A DNA stretch of 64,000 bases, from NCBI GenBank assembly GCA_009760855.2, contig WPIO01000014.1, forward strand, positions 7,034,501-7,098,500, in the 5' to 3' direction. The translations under genes were made by a program, and so were the position numbers. The notes under the pieces were generated by a model. The model was not told the origin of the DNA, searched no databases, and was given only the letters and a program-made list of their open reading frames with translations. Numbering within the stretch: position 1 is the first letter of the stretch; each line of letters opens with the position of its first letter. Source of the DNA: Cristatella mucedo. Taxonomy: Eukaryota > Bryozoa > Phylactolaemata > Cristatellidae. Of the stretch, positions 1-12,404 are shown in pieces.

Positions 1-1649
1 AGGTTGTACGGGCTCGTGCAGCAGGCAATCAGACACATACAGCCCATTCACTAGGGACGGTAACCGTTAAGGCTCTTCCGGTGCCGTATAAAGTAAGCTG
101 CTCTACGACCTAATTTTTATATATGCGCAGCTTGTATCATTTACTCGCGTCGACAGTAGAGTCTCGACGATTCGCTTTCATCCTAAGCACATCCCTGCGT
201 CCGTAGGTTTTATCGGATTCACTTTGGCTCACTGTGGCTGAACTACATCAGCTCAGTTCTATGCCTAAGAATCTGGCGCCGATTTGACAGATGCTGTGAC
301 GACAGGGTCTACCAAATGCATACTGGGACGACATCCGGCTGCTCATGGGGCATTATTTATAATCAACTTTATTAATACAAAATTATGCTTAAATGGCGAA
401 GCGAGTGACTACGTTAGGAACTACCTTTGCAGCACCAACAATTAGTCGAACGGCCCCAGCCGCTGCTGCTAAACAACAGCAGTGAAAAGACCTTTGTCAT
501 AGGCGCACGGTGTGCCTAGAAAAAGCTGCACATTTTTCGCTGTGAACTGCCAGAGTTTAACGATACACACGAAAATGTCAGTCTCATTCGACCCCAAAGC
601 CAAGCCAACGACTCTCATCCAAAAGACCTAGACCTCTAACCGGTGCTCTCTGATCTTAGAGACGGTCGCCAGAGCTCCCCAATCCGGATCGGCCTGGCCG
701 ACGCAACAGCGTGTATTTCTTCCCCTTTAGCAATCGGCAGCCGACTTTGGTGGCAAAGTGTAGGCATGCCATCGCAGCATGTCTCCAGCATGTGCCAGCA
801 CATGAAATGGTTCATATTGCTCAATCTGTGAATGTACATGTTTGTGGTTGCTAAAGGCAACGCTCGCACGTTAGCTGTCCAAGTTTGAGTTCATTCGAAT
901 TTCATCAACCATGCCAGGGCTGGCTGCAATAAATGCACGCTAAAAACACCTGCCTAGTCTACACTATCTGGCCCTGGAATGCGTCACGAGGCCTCGATGT
1001 TTTCCGGTCGCTACAGGCACTGATTTCACTCACGTGATTGCATCATATGCTTGACCTTTACGTGCCACTACCTTTTTGTTTGGCATAGCGTTTCGTGTGT
1101 CGTGTCGGTACTATGGACCGTGGCCTCGCTAATACATGGTGAAAGGCCAACCGGCGCATGTGCAGACAGTGGTTTACATACTTGTTCGTGGATAAATGCG
1201 TCAAGGACGTTGGGAGCTCCAAGTCTACCTAGTCTCAGCATCTGGACCAGTGATATGTTGGTCGAGTGACCTAGAGCCTGCAGCTCTAGCGTTACCTGAA
1301 GATAGCGCCCTTCATGGGCTGCATTTTGTGAGGCCTTGCCAGTGCTCCTTAAGAGGCCATCGCGATCGATTGCTGCTCGGCAAACAGGGCTCCACCGTAG
1401 ATTATCCGAGGTTTGCTAGGAGGAATTCGCAAGTGCCGACGTGACTAATAGTAGCTCCTAAACTATTTTAGCTTACAAAAGAGTGATCATCCATTCACTT
1501 GCCAAAAGTGCCCACGAGCTTTTATCCGGTCTGACAACCTGCCCTAAGCAGCCAGCTTGCCTCGCTGCCTTGGCAGCACACTATGAGCACAAGCGGAAAG
1601 CGAGCTTCAATCAGCAGGACGGCTTTCTCATGCCAAGTATTCACTGACG
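1..1649. other. no recognisable gene
   Basis: I see no coding exon, RNA gene or known repeat here. The open frames are short, overlap on both strands and resemble no family I know. Composition is mixed, without the GC-rich islands seen later in the window. Confidence 0.5.
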
Positions 1650-1872
1650 ACCAAGCTCGGGATGCTGTGCTTGCGCGTGCTGACACCGTCCATTCTTCCA
1701 TTAGCCATATTTGCATGCTGACCCGGTGGATATCACCTATGCTAATCATGCTATGCTTGTTGTCATTCCACCGTGACCGTGCTTCCTTTGCAGAATGCCT
1801 AAAATGCCTGGGAGGAGATAAAGTTCTCTGAGGGCGCCATACAAATGTAATATCAGTATTATTATTACAATC
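1650..1872 (+). mobile_element. LINE-T 3' end
   Basis: A diverged 3' terminal fragment of the ATT-tailed LINE that recurs through the window. The landmarks occur in the usual order: a run of GCTGACAC and GCATGCTGAC motifs, a TTCCTTTGCAG block, a purine block ending AAGTTCTCTGAGGGCGC, then CATACAAATGTAAT and an ATT repeat. No reverse transcriptase sequence is retained, so it is a 5'-truncated dead copy. Confidence 0.75.
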
Positions 1873-2039
1873 ATGACTGTTAATATTATTATGCTTCAGT
1901 ACCAACAGCCAGTAATTTGTTTTGCTCTCCAGCATGGCTGGAGTCACTGGTGGCTGACCGGCTTAATCCACAGCACCTACTGTGAGCCAAGGACGAAGAC
2001 AAGACTCGTATGGCAGCATGCAGAGAAAATCAGTGTATA

Positions 2040-2275
2040 ACCTCACAGCATGTCAAGTAAGTAATGACGATTATCAGCAACCGTCTTCGATTGCATGTTA
2101 TTGTGAGAAGTCCCTCACGAAGGCAAGGCTCCATTGTCAGCACGTACCTCAGCCCCCCCCCAGACTCCCCTTAAACTCTTGCAGCTGCGAATTGCTGAAT
2201 CGCACCTGCTTATAATGCTCCCTCCAGGTGCTGACCACTCGCACGCACGCGAGCACTCTTTCCACGAAAACCAGC
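2040..2275. repeat. dispersed ~230-bp repeat, copy 1
   Basis: This segment is closely repeated at 4568-4815. Shared blocks include GTGAGAAGTCCCTCACGAAG, a CAGCACGTACCTCAG stretch followed by a C-run, and a GCTTATAATGCTCCCTCCAG block ending at CGCACGCACGCGAGCAC. The two copies differ by substitutions and small indels. No coding potential or tRNA-like boxes are visible, and the family is unknown to me. Confidence 0.75.
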
Positions 2276-3100
2276 CAAATTTTGGCGTAGTGCAAATGCA
2301 TGCACTCAAAGCTGCCGACAGTAAATGGTCGTGTAATGGCCATTTTTGCCCGTTTCGGCAGAGTGACCAGCGACGAGTGACATTCGACTGACGAGCTGCT
2401 GAGCTCGTGTGGGCGAGCTCCGGGCAGCCTTCGAGCCGCAAGCATGAGCCTGGCAGGTCCGCGTGCATCCTCATAAAAGTACAAGCACACCCGAGAGATA
2501 TTCCGCCTCCGTCATCTAATGGTGGTTGGACTAACAAACAGTGGCTTTTGCAAGCAGATAGTCGCCGAGATCAAACATCTGGTTCGAAGAGGCGTGTGCT
2601 TGCACGAATTGACACTCAAGAGCTCGTGGCACGTATAGCCAAGTTCGGGGATGTATCAGTGTGTGGTTGTGTTAGCACTTGCGTAAGTACGTCAAAACAC
2701 CACTAGTCCACGTGAGTGTATGTACGTATGTATATAGCTGATACGAGTTTACACGGAAATATGCACCGTATACTTGGATATGCAGCTCTATATCTATACA
2801 CAACCAGCAGCTCACTGCCAGTAGACTCGTTCTTTGGTGAGCCATCGTAGTTCCGTCAAGGAAGACAACCCTTCGCCATCTTTCCGGTTGACAGAAGTTC
2901 GCCATCTTGCTATATGACGTAAACTCGAGATCTTGCGGTGTGATGGACTTTCTTGCTTTAATTAGTAGAGATACATATACACCTATATACAGGTACATAA
3001 TTAGTCTACAAATATTGTTATATAATACCAACGTATATGTAGCGTATGAGCCTAATATGATATAATTTTAGTAAGTTTACACTTGGTTGCAAAACTCGAA
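2276..3100. other. no recognisable gene
   Basis: Mixed-composition DNA. No repeat family, exon or RNA gene was recognised. Confidence 0.45.
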
Positions 3101-3112
3101 AATTGGGTGTAC

Positions 3113-3435
3113 TTATCTGCGTGTGCATGAGTTTGCGTGTGTGCACGTGAGTGTAGGTGTAGGTGTGTGCGTGTGCGTGAGCACGCACACTCGTATGCAT
3201 GTGTGTGGGTGTAAGTGTGTGCATGTGCTTGTGTGTGTGGGTGTAAGTGTGTGTGGTGTAAGTGCGTGTGTGTGTGTGTGTGGGTGTGTGTGTGTGTGTG
3301 TCTGGACGCACACATGCACGTATGTGCATGTGTGCGTGTGCGCTCCTGGGTGTGCATGAGTGTACGTGTTTGTGTGAGCATGCGCAGGCGTGTGTGAGTG
3401 CACGTGCGTGTGCGTGCACGTGCGTGTGTGTGTAC
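3113..3435. repeat. imperfect GT/GTGC microsatellite
   Basis: About 320 bp of alternating purine-pyrimidine DNA, mainly GT with interspersed GC and AT steps. It creates long artificial Cys-Val frames on + and Thr-His frames on the opposite strand; none is a gene. Such DNA can adopt the Z form. Confidence 0.95.
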
Positions 3436-3671
3436 CTTCGTAAATTTCATACCTATTGCAGTACACCACGTCGTATCATTTGATCATCATCAGTTGATCA
3501 GTTTACTACACTTGTTTGGCTGGTAACAGTATCTGGCCTACTAGCACTGATCGCTGACTCTTTGTGATAATTGCATGTCACGATGTTGCTATCGAGGAGC
3601 TAGGTGAACTCTCGAAGACTTAAATAACAGCAGATTATTGTTACTATACTTTACTTCGCTAAGAGGGCCAT

Positions 3672-3708
3672 CGGGAAGATCTCAGCCATCTCAGCCATCT
3701 CAGCCATC
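3672..3708. repeat. 10-bp tandem repeat (CTCAGCCATC), about 3 copies
   Basis: Three near-identical adjacent CTCAGCCATC units. No function is apparent. Confidence 0.8.
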
Positions 3709-3834
3709 GGGAAGGCCGAGTGATTGGTGCTGTTGATAGCAGCAACGACGTCTATTGGAATGGAATAGAGCAGGCAGTGCCACCCTAGACAATACCAGAC
3801 GTTGGCAATCGAAGACAAGCCTCGCTCAATCACA

Positions 3835-3837
<3 letters not shown>

Positions 3838-3869
<32 letters not shown>
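3838..3869. repeat. AT dinucleotide microsatellite
   Basis: A pure AT run that abuts the 3' end of a minus-strand SINE-B copy, so it may be the element's tail. Confidence 0.9.
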
Positions 3870-3870
<1 letters not shown>

Positions 3871-4040
3871 TAGCTGATTAAACTGCCTCTTTTTGTATAG
3901 CGACAGAAGAGTCTTTACGACTATCATCACCGCTTGCAGTGGCGATGAAAGATCGCCCACCGCAGGAATCGAACCCAAGACCTCGGGACCGAGGTCGTGA
4001 AAGCAGCCGCGTTACCTAGTGTGCCATCACGGCTGGCCCC
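3869..4040 (-). mobile_element. SINE-B, tRNA-derived
   Basis: On the minus strand it starts AGCCGTGATGGCACACTAGG, passes through an A-box-like GGTAAGGCGGTTGC region and a B-box-like GGTTCGAT region, then GCCACTGCAAGCGGTGGTGAT and a 3' end CTATACAAAAAGAGGC...AATCAGCTAGG. Good copies of the same unit lie at 7478-7645, 35712-35885 and 57015-57185. The order of boxes is that of a Pol III tRNA-derived SINE. The (AT)n run follows the tail. Confidence 0.85.
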
Positions 4041-4567
4041 AACAGTAACGAACGACTGTATAGCCAAGTTCTACGCTGAGTGTTACAGTATCGCCTCCAC
4101 TCAATGTCGAGTCGCATGTGGGTGGCCAGCAGTCCTGCACGAGCTTATGGTCACTGCCCCCAGCCAGTGCTCTACTTGGTCCCAACCGTCTCCAGGCAAC
4201 TTTTCTAGTAATCCAACTACTGTTCTCAGTGGGAAATGCTCGTACCAAAGGCTGAACAAACAGCTTGCACGACCGTGAAAGACGAAGCGCAGAAAGCTAG
4301 AAAGACACTAATCATCCGATAGGTTGTTGTCGTCTCTCGCATAGCCAAAAAAAGGTAAAAATCAAGTCAAAATACAACGGCATGTCTTGAGTACGCACCG
4401 ACGTACGTACTTAGCTAATTGAACGAATCAATACATTTGAATTTACAAAGAAACAAATTTAGCCCCGATAAAAAGGCTGTTTGTTAGGCGTTTAAAATAA
4501 AAGTGTGATGAGTTTTATGGTACAATTCCATTGCGGCAGGTAGAACCACTTTTATGTTCTGAGTGTA
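4041..4567. other. no recognisable gene
   Basis: AT-richer sequence between SINE-B and the second copy of the 230-bp repeat. Nothing recognised. Confidence 0.45.
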
Positions 4568-4815
4568 CTTTCACAGCTTGTCAAGTAGGAAATAACGATG
4601 GTCAGCAACTTGTCCGTCTTCGATTACTTGTTAATGTGAGAAGTCCCTCACGAAGGCAGGGCTCCATTGTCAGCACGTACCTCAGCCCCCCCCCCTCAGA
4701 CTCCCGTTAAGGTCTTGCAGCTGCGAATTGCAGAATCGCACCTGCTTATAATGCTCCCTCCAGTTGCTGACCACTCGCACGCACGCGAGCACACACGCTT
4801 TCCACGAAAAACATA
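4568..4815. repeat. dispersed ~230-bp repeat, copy 2
   Basis: Partner of 2040-2275 in the same orientation, about 2.5 kb away. It has an extra CT in the C-run and a few extra CA bases near its end. Both copies begin near CAGC(A/T)TGTCAAGTA, which suggests a shared boundary. Confidence 0.75.
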
Positions 4816-4925
4816 GTAATTTACAGGCGTGCCTTTGCTCAGACATGTGATAAACCAAGTAGTCTATTGGAGCACGCGATGTGTCAAACAGTCGAATGAT
4901 GTGGTCGCATACCTCGTGTACTGCA

Positions 4926-5146
4926 CTGGTTTGGCCCAGTAGTTAATGTGCTCGCCTCAAAGTAAGGCCAAGGTGAAATGTTTCCTTTGCAGCAATTGTC
5001 AAGTGCCTACAAAGACATTGAGCTCTCTGAGGGCGCTTTATCAAATGTATTATTATTATATTTCTTTTTGATGGCCGAGGTTGTGAGGTCAAACCATGTG
5101 GCACATGGAAAGTGCCTGAATAGAGATTAAGTTCTTTAAGCTCGCC
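4926..5146 (+). mobile_element. SINE-A split by an inserted LINE-T tail
   Basis: The 5' half (4926-4971) carries the A-box-like CTGGTTTGGCCCAGTAGTTA and GTGCTCGCC. The 3' half (about 5069-5146) resumes with GGCCGAGGTTGTGAGG and continues through the SINE-A body GTGCCTGAATAGAGATTAAG. Between them, about 4972-5068 is a same-strand LINE-T tail: TTTCCTTTGCAGCAA, then AGCTCTCTGAGGGCGC and an ATT run. The LINE-T fragment therefore landed in an older SINE-A. Confidence 0.75.

Positions 5147-5180
<34 letters not shown>
5147..5180. repeat. AAT trinucleotide repeat
   Basis: Eleven or so AAT units. They form the shared tail between the + strand SINE-A upstream and the - strand LINE-T downstream, so the two elements meet tail to tail. 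Confidence 0.9.
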
Positions 5181-5182
<2 letters not shown>

Positions 5183-5500
5183 CACTTGATAGGCACCCTC
5201 AGAGAACTTAATCTCTCTCTAAGCGCTTTAAATTTGCTGCAAAGGGAAATGCAATTGAATGGTGAGCAAAATCATGCTTGATAAACAAACAAAATGAATA
5301 ACATGTTTTGGGGTGACATGCACAGGGTCAACATGCTAGTGCGGTTAGTGGCAGCATGCACAGTGTCAGCACACATAAGCACATGAAGGACGAATCACAG
5401 GGACTCACTAAATGCTGTCCTAAATAGGTACGTTTTTAAATTCTTTTTAAATGTGGTCAGGTCAGGGGATATTCTGACGACGCAGGTCGGGCTATACAAA
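5181..5500 (-). mobile_element. LINE-T 3' end
   Basis: The minus-strand 3' portion of LINE-T. It begins at the extreme coding end (frame resembling the protein's final TTFKKxLKTxLF segment), passes through the repeated GCATGCTGCCACTAACC and GTGCATGTCACCCC motifs and TTTGCAGCAAATTTAAAGCG, and ends in the ATT tail. It is 5' truncated. Confidence 0.8.
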
Positions 5501-6625
5501 TGAATTATGTGTTTCCTTATTTATTCCATCAAAGAAGCTCATACAAACTGCCTCCTATAATAATAAATTAACTTCCATCTACGGAGCAGCTTAACTGTTC
5601 ATGGGTAGAACTCGATTGCTTGTAATATACTCGCTCTCACGTTCGAATAAGGAGGGTTTTATAGGAACACCGAGGACCGCAAGTCAAGAACAATTGTGAT
5701 TGACGCATACAAGTAAGGCTGGTAGTTCTAAATATTGACCATCGTCCACCGCCGATTTCTGGCTGAGCTAGCATGAACCTGCGTGGTTATACATTATAGC
5801 CAAGCTGTCTACGCTGACAAGGTCCTCGTTGGGGACTAGCCTAGTTGGTATTTGACAAGCCTAGCTTGTATTTGAAATATTGCTCAGTTTGCAAATGATA
5901 AGTCTCCACCGGACAGCCTTTACTCGGATTGGCAGACACTACTGAACCCATTCGAGCGTGCAGATGCCGATAATGGCAGGCTCATGGCTTCTAATCTAGC
6001 CTCGAACTCGGTGGGCTATAACTAAGCTCAGTCCACTGACGCTGACCTGTCATCGTCACCTGCCCATTCGCTCGCGGTCGGCAGAACTTCGCAGAAGGCA
6101 GCCTGTCGACAGCCGGCGCGTCACGCGTCTCAGCATTTAATGCCAATGATATCCACCGCGGCAAGTTGGCGGTGCACTGTATCTTAATGGCTCTAGCAGA
6201 ATGCACAATCTAGAAGGTAGCCGGATAGCGGATACAAACCGCTCCACGAGCATCTGCTCTCGGGGAGCTGTTGCGAAATGCGCAGCAACAGCGGCTCCAG
6301 CACTGCAGTCGTTCGGCACAAGCTCAGCATCGCACTAAAGGGTAGCCATATACTTGCAGGCGCGCGATAAATATTGGTGAAGTAGGCACCTTCGAAGCAC
6401 TGCTAACCGAATGATAGCAACCGCACTTTTGCACGCAGGAATGCCGACCGTAGCAGAGCGCGATAGCTGGCAACAGCGCCCGTACATTAATGCATAGCCG
6501 TCTATTTGACAGGCACAGGGAGATACGTCTAGGCGGCACCAGCGGTATAGTACAGCTTACTCGTTTTTGAAGCCTAAAGTACAGCTGACTGGCTATTGCT
6601 AGAGATTTTCATCAATACTTTCTAA
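5501..6625. other. no recognisable gene
   Basis: No exon, RNA gene or repeat was identified. Composition turns GC-richer after about 5.9 kb. Confidence 0.45.
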
Positions 6626-6723
6626 AATATATATATATATTATGTTATACATATATATTATGTTATATATATATATATGTTATGATATATACATGCATGT
6701 ATATATATATATATATATATATT
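6626..6723. repeat. AT microsatellite with interruptions
   Basis: Several AT runs separated by TATGTTATA and CATGCATG interruptions; self-complementary and able to cruciform. Confidence 0.9.
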
Positions 6724-7477
6724 ATGACATGTCCACGTTCTACAGGTTGTATTTCAGGAAACGCTAAGAATATCGAGGATCTTCATAATCTAGCTCATGC
6801 AGCATGCCAACGTTTCGCCAGACGCTTACCGCTCTATCAGCAGGCTCCATTCCGAATGCCGGGCCTGCGCACTGCTCGCACTTAGCGACCGCTAGCAAAC
6901 GCGCGGCGCGTAGGCTTACACTTGCTCCGGGATGCACTCGCACAGGCTCGTGTGGCCCCTTAGCCAGCCAAGTTTGCTTGGGGCAGCGATATCGGATGAC
7001 AGCACTACGCAGACGCTAGTGCAGATGTTGACCAAGCGGCGGCCGCACGTGCCGCGACCTCTACGAGCGGCATTATGAGACTCCATGGCCCGCGCTCGCA
7101 GTGACGCAAGCTTGGAACGTCGCCACGTTACACGGCTAAGTGCAAACCGCCGGGCATAGTAATATAACAAGTTTTGACAGGCTTTTACCTATTGGCCTAC
7201 AGTGAAATGCTGACGTGCGACGTCAAGAGAGCATGACGGCTATGGATTGCATTAGCGGCTCCTGAATTCCAATCTGCAGAGCACGGCCAGCTCCATAATC
7301 TGTAGTTTATAAAGTATAGATGCAGATTACTTTAGTAATAGTTAGTCAGTCAGTCCGTTGCCCTTTTAGGGCTCCTAACTAGTGAGCTGCTCGCCACGGC
7401 TGCAGATGCTGTACAGAGTTTCGAAGGTCGCCGCGCCTTTCGAATGAGAGCTGCTCTGCGTTTTTTTTCCATTTTCC
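6724..7477. other. no recognisable gene
   Basis: Nothing recognised. A short T-run near 7460 precedes the SINE-B copy. Confidence 0.45.
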
Positions 7478-7645
7478 TAGCTGATTAAGCAGCCTCTTTT
7501 TGCATAGCGACAGAAGAGCCTTTTAGGGCTATCACCACCGCTTGCAGTGGCGATAAAGGGTCGCCCACCGCAGCAATCGAACTCACGACCGCAGGCCCGA
7601 GGTCGTGAAAGCAACCGCCTTACCTAGTGTGCCATCACGGCTCAC
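7478..7645 (-). mobile_element. SINE-B, near full length
   Basis: One of the best SINE-B copies. Reading the minus strand it has AGCCGTGATGGCACACTAGG, an A-box-like GTAAGGCGG, a B-box-like GAGTTCGATTGC, the GCCACTGCAAGCGGTGGTGAT core and the CTATGCAAAAAGAGGCTGC tail. Confidence 0.88.
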
Positions 7646-7751
7646 CGATTATCGACGTGTCCTGTTTATGTTAGCGTACCGGCGCTTAAGATAGCTGCCG
7701 CGCTGCACTTAACCTGCACCGGCATTTCTTCGCGCCACGGCGAAGCTGCGC

Positions 7752-7775
7752 GGCGGCGGCGGCGGCGGCGGCGGC
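7752..7775. repeat. CGG trinucleotide repeat
   Basis: A short CGG run of about 8 units in a GC-rich block. Confidence 0.85.
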
Positions 7776-8136
7776 TCGCTGCCCGTCGAGGCTCCGCAGG
7801 TGTCAGCAGCTCAGCACGTGACCGTCGCGTCATCAGACCCCAGCTCCACGTCGGTCTCGCTTCTGCAAAGAACCCGCTACGTTCGCTGAGTTTGCATCGA
7901 ATGACTCGAGTCCGCAGATCGGCTGCAGTGACAGTTCGTGACAGTAGCTCGCGCCTCGCGAAACCCGCTACATTTACTGCCAGGTAGGTCCTATGTCGGC
8001 GGAGGGGTGGGGGGGAGGAGAAGAACAGTTCGCCACCGCAGCGCACACTAGGCCAGAGGAGCAGAAATTGATCGAATAAGAAAAGATTTCGATAACTTGG
8101 GGTGACCTAAGGCGGCACACACAGGCACATTACATT

Positions 8137-8345
8137 ACGCGCGCACACTTGCACACGCACGCACGCTCACACGCACGCACGTACACGCACGCACGCGCAC
8201 GCACACACACGCACACATGCACTTACGCATGCACGCACACACGCACGCACGCGCACACACACACGCTGGCACACACGCGCACACACATAAGCACACACAC
8301 GCACAGACACACACACACACACACACAGCGCACGCAAGCAAGCGT
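8137..8345. repeat. CA/CACG microsatellite
   Basis: About 210 bp of ACAC and ACGC repeats. The long Thr-His and Cys-Val frames through it are artefacts. Confidence 0.95.
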
Positions 8346-8680
8346 GCACGTACAAACGCAGATCACGCACATGGAAGCACATAACTGAATGTACGTGCAA
8401 GCGCAGCCTGCATATTGCTTTCGCTTCTCAGACCAAGCGTGCATTTTCACTTGGTAGGTCGCAGTCGCCGAGTAGGAATAGTTTCGTCGTTGGCCCCCAG
8501 TTTTTGGCTGCCGGTTCTCACTCGCGGCGGTGACGCAGTCGTACCAGCTCGCACGCACATGCGACGACGTGCGTGCGTGAGCGTCTCGCCTGCTGGTGGG
8601 TGGCGCCGAGCTTTATCGCTTCCGATTTGTTCGCGACAGGCCAACGCGCCCTCGCTCGAGCGCCGTCGAGCTAGCATCAG

Positions 8681-8712
<32 letters not shown>

Positions 8713-11700
8713 TACTCTCCTGATCTACTTTTCGGCACTAAAGTGCCGCCCTCACTTCCTGCTCACCGTAAGCCGCTGCGCAGGTGGCAGCGCGCACGCC
8801 CCGAATCAGCCGGTGGTGATTAGCGCCATTACTCGACAGCCATTTGATCTGCCCGCGAAAAGGAGCTGCCGCCTGAATTTCTCCCGCCCAACAGGTGTCC
8901 CTCAACGGGCCGGGACGATTTCTGAAGGAAAGCGAAGCGGGCGGGGCGCTAACTCGACTCGGCGGAGGCCCGAGCGAACGACGGGCTGCCGCTGCAGCTG
9001 CCCCGCCGCCGTCGCCGCTGTTTTTCTCCGTCTCCCCGCGGCCGACCTGTTTTTCCCCGCAGCTGACGGGGCCAGCTGCTGACGGCGGCGGCGGCGGCGC
9101 GGACTCGGTGGCTGCTGCCAATGAGTACAGCGGGGGGGGACTGGGGTGGGGGAGTAAACAGCCCGCGCTAGAGGTTCGCCGAGCGACACCCGGCGTCGCG
9201 GCGGGCGACGGAGCGAGCGCGCGCGGCGGTCCGTGCAGACCCTCAGCAGAGCCAATCTCCAAGTCATTACGAGCCGCCCGTAATTAAGCTGGCAATCTCT
9301 GTTGTTCGAAGACAAAGAGTTTGTAGCTCGGTTGCTGTTTACGCAAATCTCGCTCTAAAATCTAGTATCAACAGGGCCAAACCTTTGGTCGGCCACTCGG
9401 CCAAGTTAGCGAGGTGCACTATAATTAAAGTTGCGGCCGCAGCATTTAGGCTGCACTCGACCAGGCGGGAAGAAAGTGGAGACCGCCGGGGCGTGGCTGC
9501 CTCCATTCTACTAAGTGGAGACACCGGGAGCATGGCGGCCGCCATGCTGCTTCGCAGCAGGAAACGTACGAGTTCTGCTAGCGCCGGAGTCATCAGCGTC
9601 TCTATCGCGTCGGGTGACTCATCGCGCCCTGATGAGAGCGATTCGACAGAGACGGACGCCTTTTAAAGCCGGTCTTCAGAGCTCTGGCGTATTCGAGCCG
9701 TTTCGACGTTTCGCTGCTGCTGTTGACAATCTGTCGCGACTATGCAGCAGACTTCGCCGCGTTCAGCGAGCATTCTTCTTTTCATACTTTCAGCTCGTAC
9801 TCGCCTTTCAACCCTCATGCTTGCTGCGTTGGCATCCTTCAAAGCAGCTACTATCTTCTATGCGGTCCGCTGTCAAAGCAGACGATCTCAAAGGAAAAGG
9901 ACAGCATTGAATGCTTTCCAGTAGTCGAGTTCAAATAGAGGACGGCTATTGCCACTAGCAACTTTCGAGAGCACCGATTCGGCGGCGGCAGGCGCCGAAT
10001 CGCCACCGTCTGCTGCCTCTCGGTACCTCTCAGCGTGCGGCGGCGGACGGTCGGCCGTCTCAACCAGAGGCTTCCGGAAGTAGATGCATAAGGGGCTGCA
10101 TTAGGATGCCGCTGCTCCTTACATTTCCCTCAGCTCGAGTACGCAGGCTGCTATTGCTGCCGTCGCAGAGCCGGGCTGGCTAGGAGGTGGCGAGCGCATG
10201 CAGCCTCTCCTGATGCGGCCATCGCCAATCGCAAGCCGAGAGCCGCTTCGACGCGAAGGTTTGCCGACGCACGCGTGTCCGGTGCAAGATGCGCCTGTCG
10301 CGCGTGTCAGGACGACGAGCGGATGTTCGATGGCGGACGCCCGGTCTCAGCTATCGCCCGACTTATCGGCCGGCCAGCGCGCGCAGGTTGACGACGTCTC
10401 GAGCTGACACGAAAAGTGCGCCTCGCAGCTGGCGAATCGGCATCGGCAGCAGCGGCGGCAGCGGTGGCGGCGGCGGCTTCTCGTCGGTGGACGTGCCCGC
10501 AGTCTCGTCTTTGTGCTAAAAGTACGCCGCGATCTTGAGGTTTTAGACATGGTCGGCGGGAAATTACTCGTAGCCCTTCGACCTCTGGTAAACCGAGACT
10601 ATTTTCGACTGCCCGCTGCGTGGTCTTTCGAGCGCCGCTCTGCTCTCCCGACGTTGCGTCGCTCGGCTGCCGAGTAACGGCGAAAGCCGGCTGAATAGGC
10701 AGCTATGGCTGAACAAGTAGCGCCCTCGCTGCGCGGGACTGCAAGGAGTTCGGGGAGGTCAGGACAACGGCCGCACCATAGCATTGCCGGCTCATAACGT
10801 CGCGAACTGTCTTCGCTACTAACCGGGACAACAATGATGACTCTAATACGTCGCGACAGTTAGCGGGCAAAAAAGAGACTTCCGTTAAACTGCGATCGAC
10901 TCGATCGGCAGAAACGACTGCGTTTTCCCGGGAGATGTGAATGAAGCCATCGCGCCTGCGCCTGCGTCTTCTCCCGCGACTCCGCCGGCGTCTCCGCCTG
11001 CGGCCCCGCTAGACGGCGCGAGCGTCGCCGCAGGCAAGGAGCGTATTCGCTGTCCTCGTGACTACTACCGGCATCGGCCGGATGCGCGAACACCTATCGA
11101 CCCGAAGGCTCCTACAGCAGCAGGCAGCCCGAGTTGCGATTTGCATGCGCGAACGAGAGGCCGATTGACTTAATAGAATGCTAGCCGCCCTCCTCCTCCC
11201 CCTCCTACCCAGTCGCAGTGAGCGGCGGCTTTTAGTTGGCTTTCCTAGCGCGGCCGCCGGTACCGTCTCGCGCGCGTCCTTCCGCCCTAAGGATGCACCG
11301 ACAGTGGTCTTGGAAAGACTGCCGCACGGCTGCGGTTCGGCGCGCTCAGCTCAGACGCTCGAAACCGCCTGTAGGTCGGCAGGACTGCCAGCAGCGCCAG
11401 CGGCGGCCGGCCTGCTTATAGCCCGCCCTTTGCAGCTTGGTGTGCGCGAGCTTTGAGCTTTGAGCCAAACAGCAGTAGAAGCGAGTGAATTGAATTAACG
11501 CCGGCGCTGCTGGCTGAACTCGGCCGCCAGCAGCCGATCCGCAGCCGACGACCGCCGCCATCCGAGCGCCATTTCACCGCTTCCTGATAGGGTCGCCGCC
11601 GGAAGCCGGAGACCGCTCGCCCTAGGGTCAGCCGCTCGGTGCCGCGCGTCTCCGGGGCCTTCCCGGGCTTTCGCAGCCGAGGGCTCTGGGCTGCGACTGC

Positions 11701-12404
11701 TAGAACTCGCGGCATGGCTAGCGGTTAGTGGCTGGGTGGCCTCGGGTAAGAAGAAGGAGCCCGCTTTCGTAGAGCCCTTCAACTTACTAGACGCTCGCCC
11801 AGACCTCAGTCGGATCTCGTCCGCTCCTGCCGCACAGTCGCACGAGCGCGCGAGCATGCGACTGCTCGAGAAGACCGTCTTTGCTGCGAACCGACGGCGG
11901 CGAGCAGCCGGTGCTTACCTCGGAGCAAGGGCGGCCTCGTAGGCGCACCGCCGCCGTAGGCTGAAACCGGCAGCGGCGGCGGTCTGTGAAAAGCAACACC
12001 GATATATCGATACGCCGCGTTGAGCTAAAGCGTTGCAATAGCACTCAGCAGTCGAGTCGACTGTTAAGCAGAGACGGACGTCAAGGAGAGCAGCCCGATA
12101 CTCACGGCTTACGAAAGGCGCTGTGCAGAGATTGGTTCCGCCGACGCCACACATTGCTCGCCGAAAATCGTACGGCGTGGCGACTGATAAAGGACCGCGA
12201 TCTGCGGCGGACCGAAGTTACTCGATCGCTTGTAAGAAAGACAACGAGCGCATGGGTTTAAAACATCCGTCAACGAAACAAACTAGCCGGCGGCGGGCGA
12301 GCCGTCCATTGAGCGGGTCCTGCGCTCCGCTGCGACGGGGTGACTCCTACCGAGTAGCTCATGATCGCGTGCAGCCGACATTTCGCGCTGCCACACTTAC
12401 CAGA
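8346..12404. other. GC-rich block without a confident gene
   Basis: CpG-dense DNA with many overlapping frames on both strands rich in Ala, Arg, Pro and Ser, as expected from composition alone. It includes a CCG run at about 8682-8711. The only frame that looked remotely protein-like is a 44-codon one at 9532-9666, which I could not support. Confidence 0.5.

Noticed and set aside
3018-3469. Thr-His and Cys-Val frames over GT/CA tracts (also 8135-8400 and 23733-24278)
   Set aside because: Translations of microsatellites only.
8738-9315. Overlapping long frames on both strands of the 8.7-9.3 kb GC block
   Set aside because: Three frames are open at once; translation is Ala/Arg/Pro-rich as composition predicts.
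9532-9666. 44-codon frame (MAAAMLLRSRKRTSSASAG start) with a good ATG context
   Set aside because: Short, no similarity, no partner exon; in-frame upstream sequence is also open. It could be a small protein but I cannot support it.
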